The notes under the pieces were generated by a model. That model was not told the origin of the DNA. It saw only the letters and a program-made list of their open reading frames with translations, and did no database searches. 50,145 bases of DNA, taken from positions 1-50,145 of the forward strand of contig JADZFW010000124.1 of the NCBI GenBank assembly GCA_020854235.1, read 5' to 3'. The position numbers and the translations under genes were made by a program. Of the stretch, positions 17,372 to 26,613 are shown in pieces. Each line of letters opens with the position of its first letter. Position 1 is the stretch's first letter. The DNA is from Flavobacteriaceae bacterium. Lineage in GTDB: Bacteria; Bacteroidota; Bacteroidia; Flavobacteriales; Flavobacteriaceae.

Positions 17372-18109
17372 ATGCAATTAGTCATAGACATAGGAAATAC
17401 ATCTATAAAAATTGGTCTGTTTGAAAAAGACACCTTGCGTATTCATGCCACATTTGAACATATTGACTTCAAGCATGAAATTAGCCAAATTATTCAAAAG
17501 CATAATATTAAATCGGGTATTGTTTCTTCAGTTGGAAAATTGAATGACATTGAGAAACAATGGCTTTCTGATACCTTAGCGGTATTGGTTTTAAATCAAG
17601 AAACAAAAGTTCCTTTTATAAATAGATATGAAACACCTCACACTTTGGGTGTAGATAGAATAGCCTTAGCGGCAGCGGCATCAACAATTTTTCCGGAACA
17701 AAATGTTTTAATAATTGATGCTGGAACTTGTATAACCTACGATTTTTTGGACAGAAAAAAATCATATTGGGGCGGAGCTATTTCACCCGGAATCCACAGT
17801 CGTTACAGGGCTTTGCACGATTATACTGCCAAACTACCCTTATTGGAGCAACAATTCCCAGAAAATTATCTAGGAAATAATACTCAAAATTCAATCCATT
17901 CAGGCGTAGTCAATGGAACTCTTCAAGAAATTGAAGGTGTAATCAACCAATATTCAATAGATTACAAAAAATTAACAGTTGTTTTAACAGGCGGAGATGC
18001 CGAGTTTTTGGCTAAACAATTAAAAAGTAGCATCTTTGTCCGTCCGTTTTTCCTTTTGGAAGGACTCTATACCATTTTGAAATTAAACACCAATGATAAA
18101 AAAGATTAG
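17372..18109 (+). CDS. coaX: Type III pantothenate kinase
   Basis: CoaX phosphorylates pantothenate, the first step of coenzyme A synthesis. The 245-residue protein begins MQLVIDIGNTSIKIGLFE (ASKHA phosphate motif DIGNT) and has HTLGVDRIALAAAA, IDAGTCITYDFLD and GGAISPGIHSRYRALHDYTAKLP, the type III signatures. The ATG at 17372 is preferred over the adjacent in-frame TTG at 17369. The 3' end overlaps the start of the outer-membrane protein gene by 17 nt, which indicates cotranscription. Confidence 0.95.
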   Translation: MQLVIDIGNTSIKIGLFEKDTLRIHATFEHIDFKHEISQIIQKHNIKSGIVSSVGKLNDIEKQWLSDTLAVLVLNQETKVPFINRYETPHTLGVDRIALAAAASTIFPEQNVLIIDAGTCITYDFLDRKKSYWGGAISPGIHSRYRALHDYTAKLPLLEQQFPENYLGNNTQNSIHSGVVNGTLQEIEGVINQYSIDYKKLTVVLTGGDAEFLAKQLKSSIFVRPFFLLEGLYTILKLNTNDKKD

Positions 18110-19382
18110 TTTTTTAATGTTTCTTGCATGGAACACCACTTTTTTCGGGCAAGTAACCAATCAATCACCATATTCCTTTTTCGGAATTGGAGAAAGTAAC
18201 CAACAAATATCTATAGCTTCTGCCGGAATGGGTGGCATTTCTGTTGCTTTGAATAGAACACATGAACTTAATTTTGCCAATCCGGCTTTATTGAGTAATG
18301 TACAATACACTTTATTTGATATTGGGGTAAAAACCCAATTTTTGACGCTCAAAGATGCTAGTCAAACTCAGAATTCTTCTTTCACCAGTCTATCTTATTT
18401 GACAGCCGGTTTTCCTATCACTAAAAAAATGGGATTTATGGTAGGGTTACAACCCAATTCAAATGTGGGTTATAATATCGCTCAAGAAATTTATGACACC
18501 GATGATGAAATCCTAGAAGCCAATTTATTCAACGGAAATGGTGGTACCAATCGTTTTTTTATGGGGGTTGGATTTCAGGCATGGAAAGGTCTGAGTATCG
18601 GGGCCGAAACAGAGTTTATTTTTGGTAGTATTGAAAACAATGTAATCAATCAAAGAGCTGACACTCAACTGTACACCCGTTATAGAAATCAATCACAAAT
18701 AGGTGGAATTGGTTTTAAATTGGGTGGAGCTTATCAAACTGAGATTAAAAAAGGTTTGGAATTAAATATTGAAAGCAGTGTAAAACTCGCCAATGACATT
18801 CATACAGAAAGTGATAACGTTTTTTATACTTTTTTATATAGTACTTATGGAACTGAATCTCCTCAGGATACGCTTTTCAGCAATGAATCTGTAAAAGGTA
18901 AAATATCAAGACCTTTGGCTTTCCATTCTGGAATTGGAATTGGAAATCCGGATATTTGGTATGCCGGTATCGAATACAACATGCAAAATGCTTTGGAATT
19001 TGATACAGAGTTGATGAGTAATTCTAAAATCAAATATACCAATCGCTCTCAAATATCTTTAGGTGGTTATTACTTACCAAAGAAAAATTCAATCTCAAGC
19101 TATTGGCAAAGAGTGATATACAGAGCCGGTGTGCGTTTTGAAAACCCTGGAATAGCTTTGGATGTCGATGGCCCTGCTAATTCTTTTTCCGAAATGAAAG
19201 ACTTTGGCATATCTTTTGGTTTGGGTTTACCCGTAGGAAACCAACTAACCAGATTAAATGTCAGTGTTGAGTACGGAAAAAGAGGTGAAACATCTCAAGG
19301 ATTAATTCAAGAAAATTATGTTAATTTGCGTCTCGGTCTCAATTTAGCTGAAAAATGGTTCCAAAAAAGCAAAATTAATTAA
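18093..19382 (+). CDS. Outer-membrane beta-barrel protein
   Basis: A 429-residue exported protein with a signal peptide (about residues 1-20, ending FFGQ). The remainder consists of alternating amphipathic strands rich in glycine and aromatic residues, for example KMGFMVGLQP, FFMGVGFQAWKGLSIGAETEF, IGGIGFKLGGAY and the C-terminal VNLRLGLNLAEKWF, the pattern of an outer-membrane barrel distantly like FadL or OmpP1 proteins. I cannot assign a substrate. It overlaps coaX and is 12 nt from the TPR gene, so it belongs to the coaX-ppiD set; the same order occurs in other Flavobacteriia, from memory. Confidence 0.7.
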   Translation: MIKKISFLMFLAWNTTFFGQVTNQSPYSFFGIGESNQQISIASAGMGGISVALNRTHELNFANPALLSNVQYTLFDIGVKTQFLTLKDASQTQNSSFTSLSYLTAGFPITKKMGFMVGLQPNSNVGYNIAQEIYDTDDEILEANLFNGNGGTNRFFMGVGFQAWKGLSIGAETEFIFGSIENNVINQRADTQLYTRYRNQSQIGGIGFKLGGAYQTEIKKGLELNIESSVKLANDIHTESDNVFYTFLYSTYGTESPQDTLFSNESVKGKISRPLAFHSGIGIGNPDIWYAGIEYNMQNALEFDTELMSNSKIKYTNRSQISLGGYYLPKKNSISSYWQRVIYRAGVRFENPGIALDVDGPANSFSEMKDFGISFGLGLPVGNQLTRLNVSVEYGKRGETSQGLIQENYVNLRLGLNLAEKWFQKSKIN

Positions 19383-19394
19383 CCTAAAACTTAG

Positions 19395-20783
19395 ATGACA
19401 ATGAAGACTTTAACAATGAAAGGATTATTAGCAACCTTTACCTTTTTGTTTTTAATACAAGGTATTATTGTTAACGCTCAAGAAAACAAAGAACAAGAGT
19501 GTAATATTAAGTACAACTTCTTCCGCGTTGATGCCAAAAACAAAAATTACGATTTAGCCTATGACAATTGGTTGTGGACATTTGAAAATTGTCCCGATTT
19601 ATCCATCAATGTATACAAAATTGGTTCGGACATAGCTGATTATCGTTATCAAAAAGCCACATCAGAAGCTGAAAAACAAGTAACCAAAGATTTGGTTATT
19701 AAAGTTTTCAAACAAAGATTACAATATTATCCAAATGATAATCCTGCCAAAATATACAGTGATTGGGCAGACTTTTTATACAAAACCGGAAGTCCTGAAA
19801 CTGAATACTTTGAGTTTTTTGAAAAAGCTTATAAAACCAATCCAGAAGAAATGGGTGTTAAAGCCATTCCATTATATTATGAAGGTATTATCAAAAGAAA
19901 TAAAGACAACAACGTTCAATTTATTTTTGATATGTATGACAACTTAACGGATGTCATCAACAGAAAAGTAGATAATTTTTCAAAAAAATTGGAAGATTTT
20001 CAAACCATGGAAACCAATGGGGTTGAATTGAGTGATACTCAAAAAAATAATAGAGTAGCTTACTCCCAAAACATGGAAAGTTTGGGTATGGTAGCTAGTT
20101 TGATTACGGATATGTCTGAAGAATTCGCTACTTGTGAAAGATTAATACCATTATATCAAGCTGAATTTGAAAGTCACAAAACAGATATTACTTGGTTGAG
20201 TAGAAGTGTTGATCGCTTACAAAATAAAGGATGTACGGATTCAGATTTATATGACCAAATAGTAGAAGTCTATATCAATGCAGACCCAAGTTCAAATGCA
20301 TATATTTCTTACGCCAACTTACAATTGAAAAAAGGAGATGAAAACAAAGCGCTCGAATATTTCAAAAAAGCTGTAAATTTGGAAACTGACAATTTTAAAA
20401 AGGCAGAAATATTATTTAAAATAGCCCAAATCATGCAAGGAAAAGGGCGTTTAGCTGAAGCTCGCACATACGCCTATCAAGCATTGGAATCAAGACCAAG
20501 TTTAGGAAAAGCATATTTATTAATTGCTCAAATGTACGCTTCAAGCGCCAATTCTTGTGGAGGTGGTGATGTGTTTGGTGTACGTATGGTTTATCAAGCT
20601 GCTTTAGAAAAAGCATACAAAGCTAAAGCAGTAGATCCAAGTATTTCAACTTTGGCAAACAAATTCATCAATAGCTATGGTTCTAAAGCACCTACTACAG
20701 AAGACGTATTCTTAAAAGGTATTAATTCTGGTAGTTCATGGAGAATCAACTGTTGGATTAGTGAAACGGTTAGAGTTCCATAA
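19395..20783 (+). CDS. Exported tetratricopeptide-repeat protein
   Basis: A 462-residue protein with a signal peptide (about residues 1-28, ending VNAQ) and helical repeats. A recognisable TPR pair lies at about residues 300-375 (AYISYANLQLKKGDENKALEYF, then ILFKIAQIMQGKGRLAEARTY). The C-terminus contains CGGGDVFGVR and a final SSWRINCWISETVRV. TPRs serve as protein-interaction scaffolds, and here the product is periplasmic or surface-bound. Its position between an outer-membrane protein and lptC suggests a part in envelope assembly, but no specific function can be given. Two start ATGs lie close together; the first is used. Confidence 0.75.
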   Translation: MTMKTLTMKGLLATFTFLFLIQGIIVNAQENKEQECNIKYNFFRVDAKNKNYDLAYDNWLWTFENCPDLSINVYKIGSDIADYRYQKATSEAEKQVTKDLVIKVFKQRLQYYPNDNPAKIYSDWADFLYKTGSPETEYFEFFEKAYKTNPEEMGVKAIPLYYEGIIKRNKDNNVQFIFDMYDNLTDVINRKVDNFSKKLEDFQTMETNGVELSDTQKNNRVAYSQNMESLGMVASLITDMSEEFATCERLIPLYQAEFESHKTDITWLSRSVDRLQNKGCTDSDLYDQIVEVYINADPSSNAYISYANLQLKKGDENKALEYFKKAVNLETDNFKKAEILFKIAQIMQGKGRLAEARTYAYQALESRPSLGKAYLLIAQMYASSANSCGGGDVFGVRMVYQAALEKAYKAKAVDPSISTLANKFINSYGSKAPTTEDVFLKGINSGSSWRINCWISETVRVP

Positions 20784-20835
20784 TTGAAAGTGTAAAGTAA
20801 AAAAAACAACCTTGATTTTTTTAAAACTAAAATAC

Positions 20836-21405
20836 ATGCATACTTACAGTGTTGTCATTTTAATGGCAACACTGTTTTTTTCGTGTACAAATGACATCAA
20901 GGAGGTTAGAGATTTTTTGGCAGACAAAAACTTACCCATTGGGGTAGCTGAGAATATCAATATGGTTTATAAAGACTCCGGTAATATTACAACCAAAATG
21001 CTCAGTCCGTTACTTTACGACTTTAGCAATAGAAAAGAACATCCCTACACCGAATTTCCTGAAGGTTTGCATATTACCAAAATTTACAAAGACGGTGACT
21101 CAACTACCGTTGATGGAGATTACGCCATCACTTATTCCAAAACTGATGTTTCTGAACTTCGAGACCATGTGGTTATAATCAACCATAAAGAAAAATATAC
21201 CCTTAAAACTTCCCAGATTTTCTGGGATCAAAAATTCCATTATTTTGTTACGGAAAGAGCATTTACCTTTATTACACCTACCGATACTTTACAAGGAGAA
21301 GGATTTGAATCCAGTGAAAACCTTACCCGTTGGCATGTGAGAAACAATAGTGGTGTTTTACAAGTGAAAGACAATCCTAAAGCAGAAACGATTACTCCTC
21401 AATAA
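20836..21405 (+). CDS. lptC: LPS export periplasmic protein LptC
   Basis: LptC links the LptB2FG transporter to the periplasmic LptA bridge in LPS transport. The 189-residue product begins at ATG 20836 with a lipoprotein-type signal ending LFFSC, so it appears lipid-anchored, as in many Bacteroidetes, rather than bitopic as in E. coli. Features match LptC: AENINMVYKDSGNITTKMLSPLLYDF and YTEFPEGL near residues 38-80, then beta strands with TSQIFWDQK and the GEGFES motif. An in-frame TTG eight codons upstream is a weaker start. It lies 52 nt after the TPR gene. Confidence 0.88.
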   Translation: MHTYSVVILMATLFFSCTNDIKEVRDFLADKNLPIGVAENINMVYKDSGNITTKMLSPLLYDFSNRKEHPYTEFPEGLHITKIYKDGDSTTVDGDYAITYSKTDVSELRDHVVIINHKEKYTLKTSQIFWDQKFHYFVTERAFTFITPTDTLQGEGFESSENLTRWHVRNNSGVLQVKDNPKAETITPQ

Positions 21406-21619
21406 TTTTCTTGCTGATTAATTTTCAATCAACTTTTTTTAATTTTCTAACGGTTATTGTATTGCGTTTATTATCATCGCAACTTATAGGCTTGTAAATT
21501 TTTATATTTCAATACTTAATCGTATTTTCGCACACTATTTTTAGAATCTTTTCAATAAAACTAAATTTGTTGAAATTTTTAGGAATAAATCGTAAATCGT
21601 AAATCTAAAATTTTAGAAT

Positions 21620-23734
21620 ATGGCTATTTTATCACAGATAAGAAATAAGAAATGGTTACTGATTGTATTCGTTGGGATTGCAATGTTTATGTTCATTACA
21701 AATCTTGATGATGTTATGGGATTTTTCAATTCCAAAAAACAAAATTCAATTGGTAGCGTTGATGGTGAACACATCACTCGTGAAGAATTTACCGAAAAAG
21801 TAAAATCTTTCACTGCTGCCAATGGAGGCACAAATGATTCTCAAGCTTCCAGACAAGTTTGGGAAAATATCATTGGTGAAAAAATATTTGACAAACAACT
21901 AAAAAAAGCCGGAATCGTAATTGGTGAAAAAGAAATTTGGAAAGCAATTATCAGCGATCCTCAACTTCAATCCAATCCTCAATTTCAAAATGAAGCCGGA
22001 CTTTTTGACGAAGAAAGTGTAAAAACCTTTATTGCTGAAATGAAAGAGGATGATTCTGAAGAAGGTAAAGCAAGATGGAATAATTGGTTGTTATCTGAAA
22101 AACAAATCAAACAAAATTTGGAACGCAATACCTACATTAATGCAGTTAGTGCTGGATTGGGTATTCCTTTAGAACAAGCAAAAAGAGAATACATCACTGC
22201 CAACACACGTGTCAACGGTTCATTTGTTTTCTTACCTTTTAGTTCCATTCCCGATAGCACAATTCAAGTTACAGATGCAGAAATTGAAGCATATGTAAAA
22301 GCACATAAAAGCCAATTCAAAACCAATGCAAGTCGCAGTATCCAATATGTAGTATTGGATGTTGATCCTTCAGTTGAGGATAAAAAAGATGTTTACAATA
22401 GCATAACTCGTTTGATTCAAGATTTTCAAGAACCATCGGCAGATGATGCAACTGTAATGGATACCATCAAAGGATTTGCTAACACTACTGATGCAGCTAG
22501 TTTTGTAAAAGCTTATTCCGAAACTCCTGGAAACGATAATTTTATTTTTAAAGGTGCTCAACCACAAGCTACTGATTCATTGTTCAACTTGGGTGTAGGA
22601 GTTGTAGTAGGTCCATATGAAGAAGGTGGGTATTATAAAGTTTCAAAAGTAGTTGAACAAAAACAAGTTCCATCGGCTAGAGCCAGTCATATTTTATTTG
22701 CTTTTACCGGTTCAAGAGCCAATCCTAAAACGGCTAGAACCAAAGATGAAGCCAAGGCATTAGCAGAACAAGAATTAGCAAAAATAAAGGGCGGTGCTGA
22801 TTTTGCAACCGAAGCCCAATTGAATTCTGACGACAGCTCAGCTCAAATGGGTGGTGATTTAAACTGGTTTAAAGAAGGTATGATGGTGCCTCAATTTAAT
22901 GATTGGGTATTTGGACATGGAACAGGAGAAGTAGGTATGGTTGAAACAGATTTTGGATACCATATCATCAAAAAAACTGATTCCAAATCTGAATTAGGGA
23001 TTAAAGTTGCTACAGTTGCTAAAATAATTGAGCCATCAGAAGTTACGGTACGAAAAGCATTTGAAGTAGCAGAAGGTTTTAATTCCAAAGTTTCCAAAGA
23101 ATCTAAAGAATTTGAAAAAATTGCAAAAGATTCCAAAATGGAAGTTAGAAAAGCAGAAAAATTAAGCCGCATGGATGAAAACATTGCAGGATTGCCTGGT
23201 GTTAATTCTCAAATCGTTTATTGGGCTTTTGAAAGTCAAACTGAAGTGGGCGATATCAAACGTTTTGATTTAGATAAATCTTATGTTATTGCTCAAGTTA
23301 CGATGAAGCAAAAAGAAGGTTTGATGTCAGCTACAATGGCTTCCGATCGCGTAAAACCAATTTTATTGAATCAGAAAAAAGTAGCTTTATTGACCAAAAA
23401 ACTTGAAAAAGGCACTTTGGAAAGTATTGCTCAAACAGAAAAAGTGATGGTTCAACAGCTAACAGATGTTTCCTATAATGAACCTGCTTCTTCTTTGATG
23501 GGAGACAAATCAGCAATTGGAGCTATGTTGAGCATGAAAGAAAACACGATTGAAAGAGGCGTAGTGGGGAGAATTGGAGTGTATGCTATCCAATTGGGAA
23601 AACGTACAGCACCTGTACAAATCAACTCATACGAACCAACCCGTTTGCAATTGGAAAAAGCTATGCGTAAAGATGGCAATACCATATATGGTGCTTTGAG
23701 AGAAGCTTCTAATATTGGAGAATTGCAATTGTAA
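21620..23734 (+). CDS. Membrane-anchored peptidyl-prolyl isomerase (PpiD/SurA-like)
   Basis: A 704-residue periplasmic folding factor. An N-terminal transmembrane helix (about residues 12-28) anchors it in the inner membrane. A SurA/PpiD N-domain follows (GEHITREEFTEKVKSF ... LEQAKREYI), then one parvulin domain at about residues 353-450 with ARASHILFAF, ADFATEAQLNSDDSSAQMGGDLNWFKEGMMVPQF and TDFGYHIIKKT. The remaining ~250 residues are helical and end in a short C-terminal tail. Length and layout match PpiD. It acts on outer-membrane and secreted proteins, fitting its place after lptC. A 214-bp spacer precedes it, with only an imperfect -7 box (TATTTTCG at 21523). Confidence 0.88.
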   Translation: MAILSQIRNKKWLLIVFVGIAMFMFITNLDDVMGFFNSKKQNSIGSVDGEHITREEFTEKVKSFTAANGGTNDSQASRQVWENIIGEKIFDKQLKKAGIVIGEKEIWKAIISDPQLQSNPQFQNEAGLFDEESVKTFIAEMKEDDSEEGKARWNNWLLSEKQIKQNLERNTYINAVSAGLGIPLEQAKREYITANTRVNGSFVFLPFSSIPDSTIQVTDAEIEAYVKAHKSQFKTNASRSIQYVVLDVDPSVEDKKDVYNSITRLIQDFQEPSADDATVMDTIKGFANTTDAASFVKAYSETPGNDNFIFKGAQPQATDSLFNLGVGVVVGPYEEGGYYKVSKVVEQKQVPSARASHILFAFTGSRANPKTARTKDEAKALAEQELAKIKGGADFATEAQLNSDDSSAQMGGDLNWFKEGMMVPQFNDWVFGHGTGEVGMVETDFGYHIIKKTDSKSELGIKVATVAKIIEPSEVTVRKAFEVAEGFNSKVSKESKEFEKIAKDSKMEVRKAEKLSRMDENIAGLPGVNSQIVYWAFESQTEVGDIKRFDLDKSYVIAQVTMKQKEGLMSATMASDRVKPILLNQKKVALLTKKLEKGTLESIAQTEKVMVQQLTDVSYNEPASSLMGDKSAIGAMLSMKENTIERGVVGRIGVYAIQLGKRTAPVQINSYEPTRLQLEKAMRKDGNTIYGALREASNIGELQL

Positions 23735-23756
23735 AAAATAGATTACTAAGTCATAT

Positions 23757-23792
23757 AAAACCACAACCTTTTTAAGTTGTGGTTTTTTTTTT
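23757..23792 (+). terminator. Intrinsic terminator after the ppiD-like gene
   Basis: AAAACCACAAC pairs with GTTGTGGTTTT around CTTTTTAA and runs into ten T residues, a very strong terminator closing the queA-ppiD series. Confidence 0.9.
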
Positions 23793-23840
23793 ACCATCGT
23801 ACTGTTGGCTCATTAGGATACGTGTTTCACTCATTTTAAG

Positions 23841-23870
23841 TTGGAACACTTGACTAATGTTGTAAATTTG
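23841..23870 (+). promoter_or_regulatory. Promoter of the DUF4139 gene
   Basis: TTG at 23841-23843, a 19-nt spacer and TAAATTTG at 23863-23870 match both promoter elements. The start codon is 26 nt downstream. Confidence 0.65.
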
Positions 23871-23895
23871 CTGATGCAATTAATTTACAAATCCA

Positions 23896-25518
23896 ATGAA
23901 AAAATTCATTCTCTTATTCGTCTTATGTGGTTCGATTCAAATATGGGCACAAAAACCCGTTTTCACCACAGCCAAAGTTAATGCCGCAACAGTGTATTTC
24001 AACGGTGCAGAATTGAGTCAAACAGCAAGTGTTACACTTCCGGTAGGAACCAGTGAAATTGTCGTAAAAAATGTAGCCGATTACCTCAATGAAAATACGG
24101 TACAAATCGGAGCGCCTTCTACAGTAACTGTGCTATCGGTTCAGTTTACTCAAAACTATCTTTCTGAATACGAAATCGACGAAAATTCGCCTGAAATCAA
24201 AAAAGTAAAAGATAGCATTGAACTGGTTAGAAAAGAATTGAGCAGAATCATCGTGGACCGAACATCTCATACCAAAACCATTGAATTACTCGATAAAAAC
24301 CAAGAAGTAGCAGGAACCAATACCGGACTTAGCGTTATCGAACTCATGAAATTGGTCGATTATTACAATGCCAAACGCACCGATCTAAACAATGCACTCA
24401 ACAACATTTACGAAAGAGAAAATAAGTGGAATGCTACCTTAAGTCGATTGAATGCCAAACTGCAAATCAATACTGAAAAAGAAGAAAAAACTTCCAATGG
24501 CAAACTCATCTTACAAGTGATGAATGAAACTGCCGGTTTAATCAATTTTGATATTAATTATTTGACTTCCAATGCCTCTTGGTCACCATTCTATGACCTT
24601 AGAGCCGAAAGTGTAACTGCACCCATCAATATGATGTACAAAGCCAAAGTGGTTCAAAATACCGGAATCGATTGGAAAAAAGTGAAATTGACCCTTTCTA
24701 GTGGCAATCCCAACCAAAACAATCAAGCACCTATCTTGAATGCTTGGTTTTTGAGATATGGTAATCCTAATTATTATGGGTATACTGATCAAATGTTGAT
24801 GTCTAATGTTCTTCAGAGCAAGGTTTCCGGAATAAGTGTTACAACTCAGGAAAGCAATGAAGAAGTAGCCTATGATGGCATATCTGATTATACCAAAATT
24901 TCAGAAAATCAGCTTAATATTACATTCGAAATAGATATTCCTTATGATATTCTTTCCAACAGTAAAGCGCATAGTGTGGCTTTAAAAGAAATCAAATTAC
25001 CGGCTACTTACAAATATTATGCAGTACCACGAGTGGAAAAAGAAGCGTTTTTATTGGCTGAAATCAGTGATTATTCTAAATACAATTTATTAACAGGTGA
25101 AGCCAATATCATTTTTGAAGGTATGTATGTAGGTAAAACTGTTATCAATCCAAACCAAACTTCCGATACGCTTAACCTCAGTATGGGTAGAGATAAAAAG
25201 ATTTCCATCAAACGAGAAAAGGTGGCAGATAAATCGGGAACTAAATTTTTATCGGCTTTTAAAGAGCAAACTTTTACATTTGATATTACAGTTCGTAATA
25301 ACAAAAAAGAAGATGTGTTTTTATTACTCAAGGATCAATATCCATTGAGTACTGATAAAGACATTGAAATCGAGTTATTGGAAAGTGACAAAGCCAAAAT
25401 CAATACTGAAACCGGTATTCTCACTTGGGATCTCAATCTAAAACCCAATGAAACCAGAAAAATCAGGGTGAGTTATAAGGTGAAGTATCCCAAAGATAAG
25501 GTTATAGATAATTTATAG
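23896..25518 (+). CDS. Exported DUF4140/DUF4139 (MuiA-like) protein
   Basis: A 540-residue exported protein with a signal peptide (residues 1-18, ending IWAQ). The N-terminal DUF4140 part (VNAATVYFNGAELSQTASVTLPVG) is followed by a coiled coil at about residues 95-200 and a C-terminal DUF4139 beta domain (LTSNASWSPFYDLRAES, WKKVKLTLSSGNPN, GMYVGKTVINPNQTSDTLNLSMGRD). These proteins are named after Streptomyces MuiA, but their function is not established. Around residues 303-313 the segment VLQSKVSGISVT resembles the plug signature of SusC-type TonB receptors, which is odd for this family. It is monocistronic, with a strong promoter and a terminator. Confidence 0.85.
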   Translation: MKKFILLFVLCGSIQIWAQKPVFTTAKVNAATVYFNGAELSQTASVTLPVGTSEIVVKNVADYLNENTVQIGAPSTVTVLSVQFTQNYLSEYEIDENSPEIKKVKDSIELVRKELSRIIVDRTSHTKTIELLDKNQEVAGTNTGLSVIELMKLVDYYNAKRTDLNNALNNIYERENKWNATLSRLNAKLQINTEKEEKTSNGKLILQVMNETAGLINFDINYLTSNASWSPFYDLRAESVTAPINMMYKAKVVQNTGIDWKKVKLTLSSGNPNQNNQAPILNAWFLRYGNPNYYGYTDQMLMSNVLQSKVSGISVTTQESNEEVAYDGISDYTKISENQLNITFEIDIPYDILSNSKAHSVALKEIKLPATYKYYAVPRVEKEAFLLAEISDYSKYNLLTGEANIIFEGMYVGKTVINPNQTSDTLNLSMGRDKKISIKREKVADKSGTKFLSAFKEQTFTFDITVRNNKKEDVFLLLKDQYPLSTDKDIEIELLESDKAKINTETGILTWDLNLKPNETRKIRVSYKVKYPKDKVIDNL

Positions 25519-25560
25519 CAAATAATCGTTGGATGAACTTTTATCATACAATATAAAAGG

Positions 25561-25599
25561 AAAGGTCATAGGATAGTAAAATATCTTATGACCTTTTTT
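25561..25599. terminator. Bidirectional intrinsic terminator
   Basis: AAAGGTCATAGGATA pairs with TATCTTATGACCTTT (one G-T pair) around GTAAAA, with T residues downstream on the plus strand. It lies between the DUF4139 gene and the convergent SPFH gene. Confidence 0.85.
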
Positions 25600-25637
25600 A
25601 AGATAGAAATCAGATGCACTTTAGTTATCCGATGACT

Positions 25638-26543
25638 TTACTTATCTGACAAAATAAGCGGTGTATTTTTTCCATTCATGATGATAACCTTAGCATTGGA
25701 AGAAGTGGCAATTTCTTTTTGAGCTTTGATCATTTCATATTGTAATTGTTTGTCGGTTAAAGTACTGGTAATGATTCTTTGATAATCGGCGATACCTTGG
25801 GCTTCCACTCTTTTACGTTCGGCTTCTTGTTTTTCTTTTTGGAGAACAAATACCATTTTTTGGGCGTCTTGTTCGGCATTAATTTTACTTTCTATAGTTG
25901 CCTTGACTGATGCAGGCAGATTGATATTTCTGATTAATAGCTGTTCTAAAACCAATCCGCGAGTTTTAAAATCAGCCTCAATCGTTTTGAATATTCTCTG
26001 TTGAAATTCATCTCTTTTGGTGGAATACAATGAAATTGCATCGTAAAAAACAGCATTATCACGAATACGTGTACGAGTTATTGGTCGCACAATTTTGTCA
26101 TTGTAATTTTCTCCAATGGTTTGATAAATAGTTGGCGCTTGTTCAGGAATAATTCTGTATAATACGGTCAAATCAATAACCACTTCCAAACCGTCATTGG
26201 ACAAAACTCTGATGGCATCATCTCCACCTTTATCACCTTCATCATGAACCGCAGACATGGTGTAATTATGCGTTTGCACATCAAATATAGTTATGTCCAT
26301 TAAAGGATTGATGAGGTGTAAACCACTTGGTAAAACGCCTTTTTGAACTTTTCCGAAAAGAGATTTTACACCTACTTTTCCGGGATTTACTTGCACAAAC
26401 ATGGCAGAAAATATGCCTATAAAAATGATAAAAACACCTGCATAAATTAAATAAATTGAAAACTTAGAAAAGGGGTTAGGAGTTTTTTGAAAGAAAAATG
26501 CTACTAAAATCAGTAGGGTTCCGATGATAATGGATGCTAACAT
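25638..26543 (-). CDS. SPFH/prohibitin-family membrane protein
   Basis: A 301-residue protein with two N-terminal hydrophobic segments (about residues 4-20 and 30-50) followed by an SPFH (Band 7) domain: VNPGKVGVKSLFGKVQ, LPSGLHLINPL, DGLEVVIDLTVLYRI and RDEFQQRIFKTIEADFKTRGLVLEQLLIRNINLP. A charged coiled coil follows (about residues 210-255, VLQKEKQEAERKRVEAQGIADYQRI), and the end is ALPLxLSDK-like. SPFH proteins form membrane microdomain cages and often regulate the FtsH protease, the likely role here. A TATATTTG box lies 31 nt upstream. Confidence 0.9.
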   Translation of the reverse strand: MLASIIIGTLLILVAFFFQKTPNPFSKFSIYLIYAGVFIIFIGIFSAMFVQVNPGKVGVKSLFGKVQKGVLPSGLHLINPLMDITIFDVQTHNYTMSAVHDEGDKGGDDAIRVLSNDGLEVVIDLTVLYRIIPEQAPTIYQTIGENYNDKIVRPITRTRIRDNAVFYDAISLYSTKRDEFQQRIFKTIEADFKTRGLVLEQLLIRNINLPASVKATIESKINAEQDAQKMVFVLQKEKQEAERKRVEAQGIADYQRIITSTLTDKQLQYEMIKAQKEIATSSNAKVIIMNGKNTPLILSDK

Positions 26544-26573
26544 AATTTAATTGTTTTTGGGTTAAGGGAAGTA

Positions 26574-26581
26574 CAAATATA
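26574..26581 (-). promoter_or_regulatory. Probable promoter (-7 box) of the SPFH gene
   Basis: Minus-strand TATATTTG matches TAnnTTTG, 31 nt upstream of the start codon. Confidence 0.45.
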
Positions 26582-26613
26582 CGCTATTCGAACATTCAAA
26601 ATTTATTTAGTAT

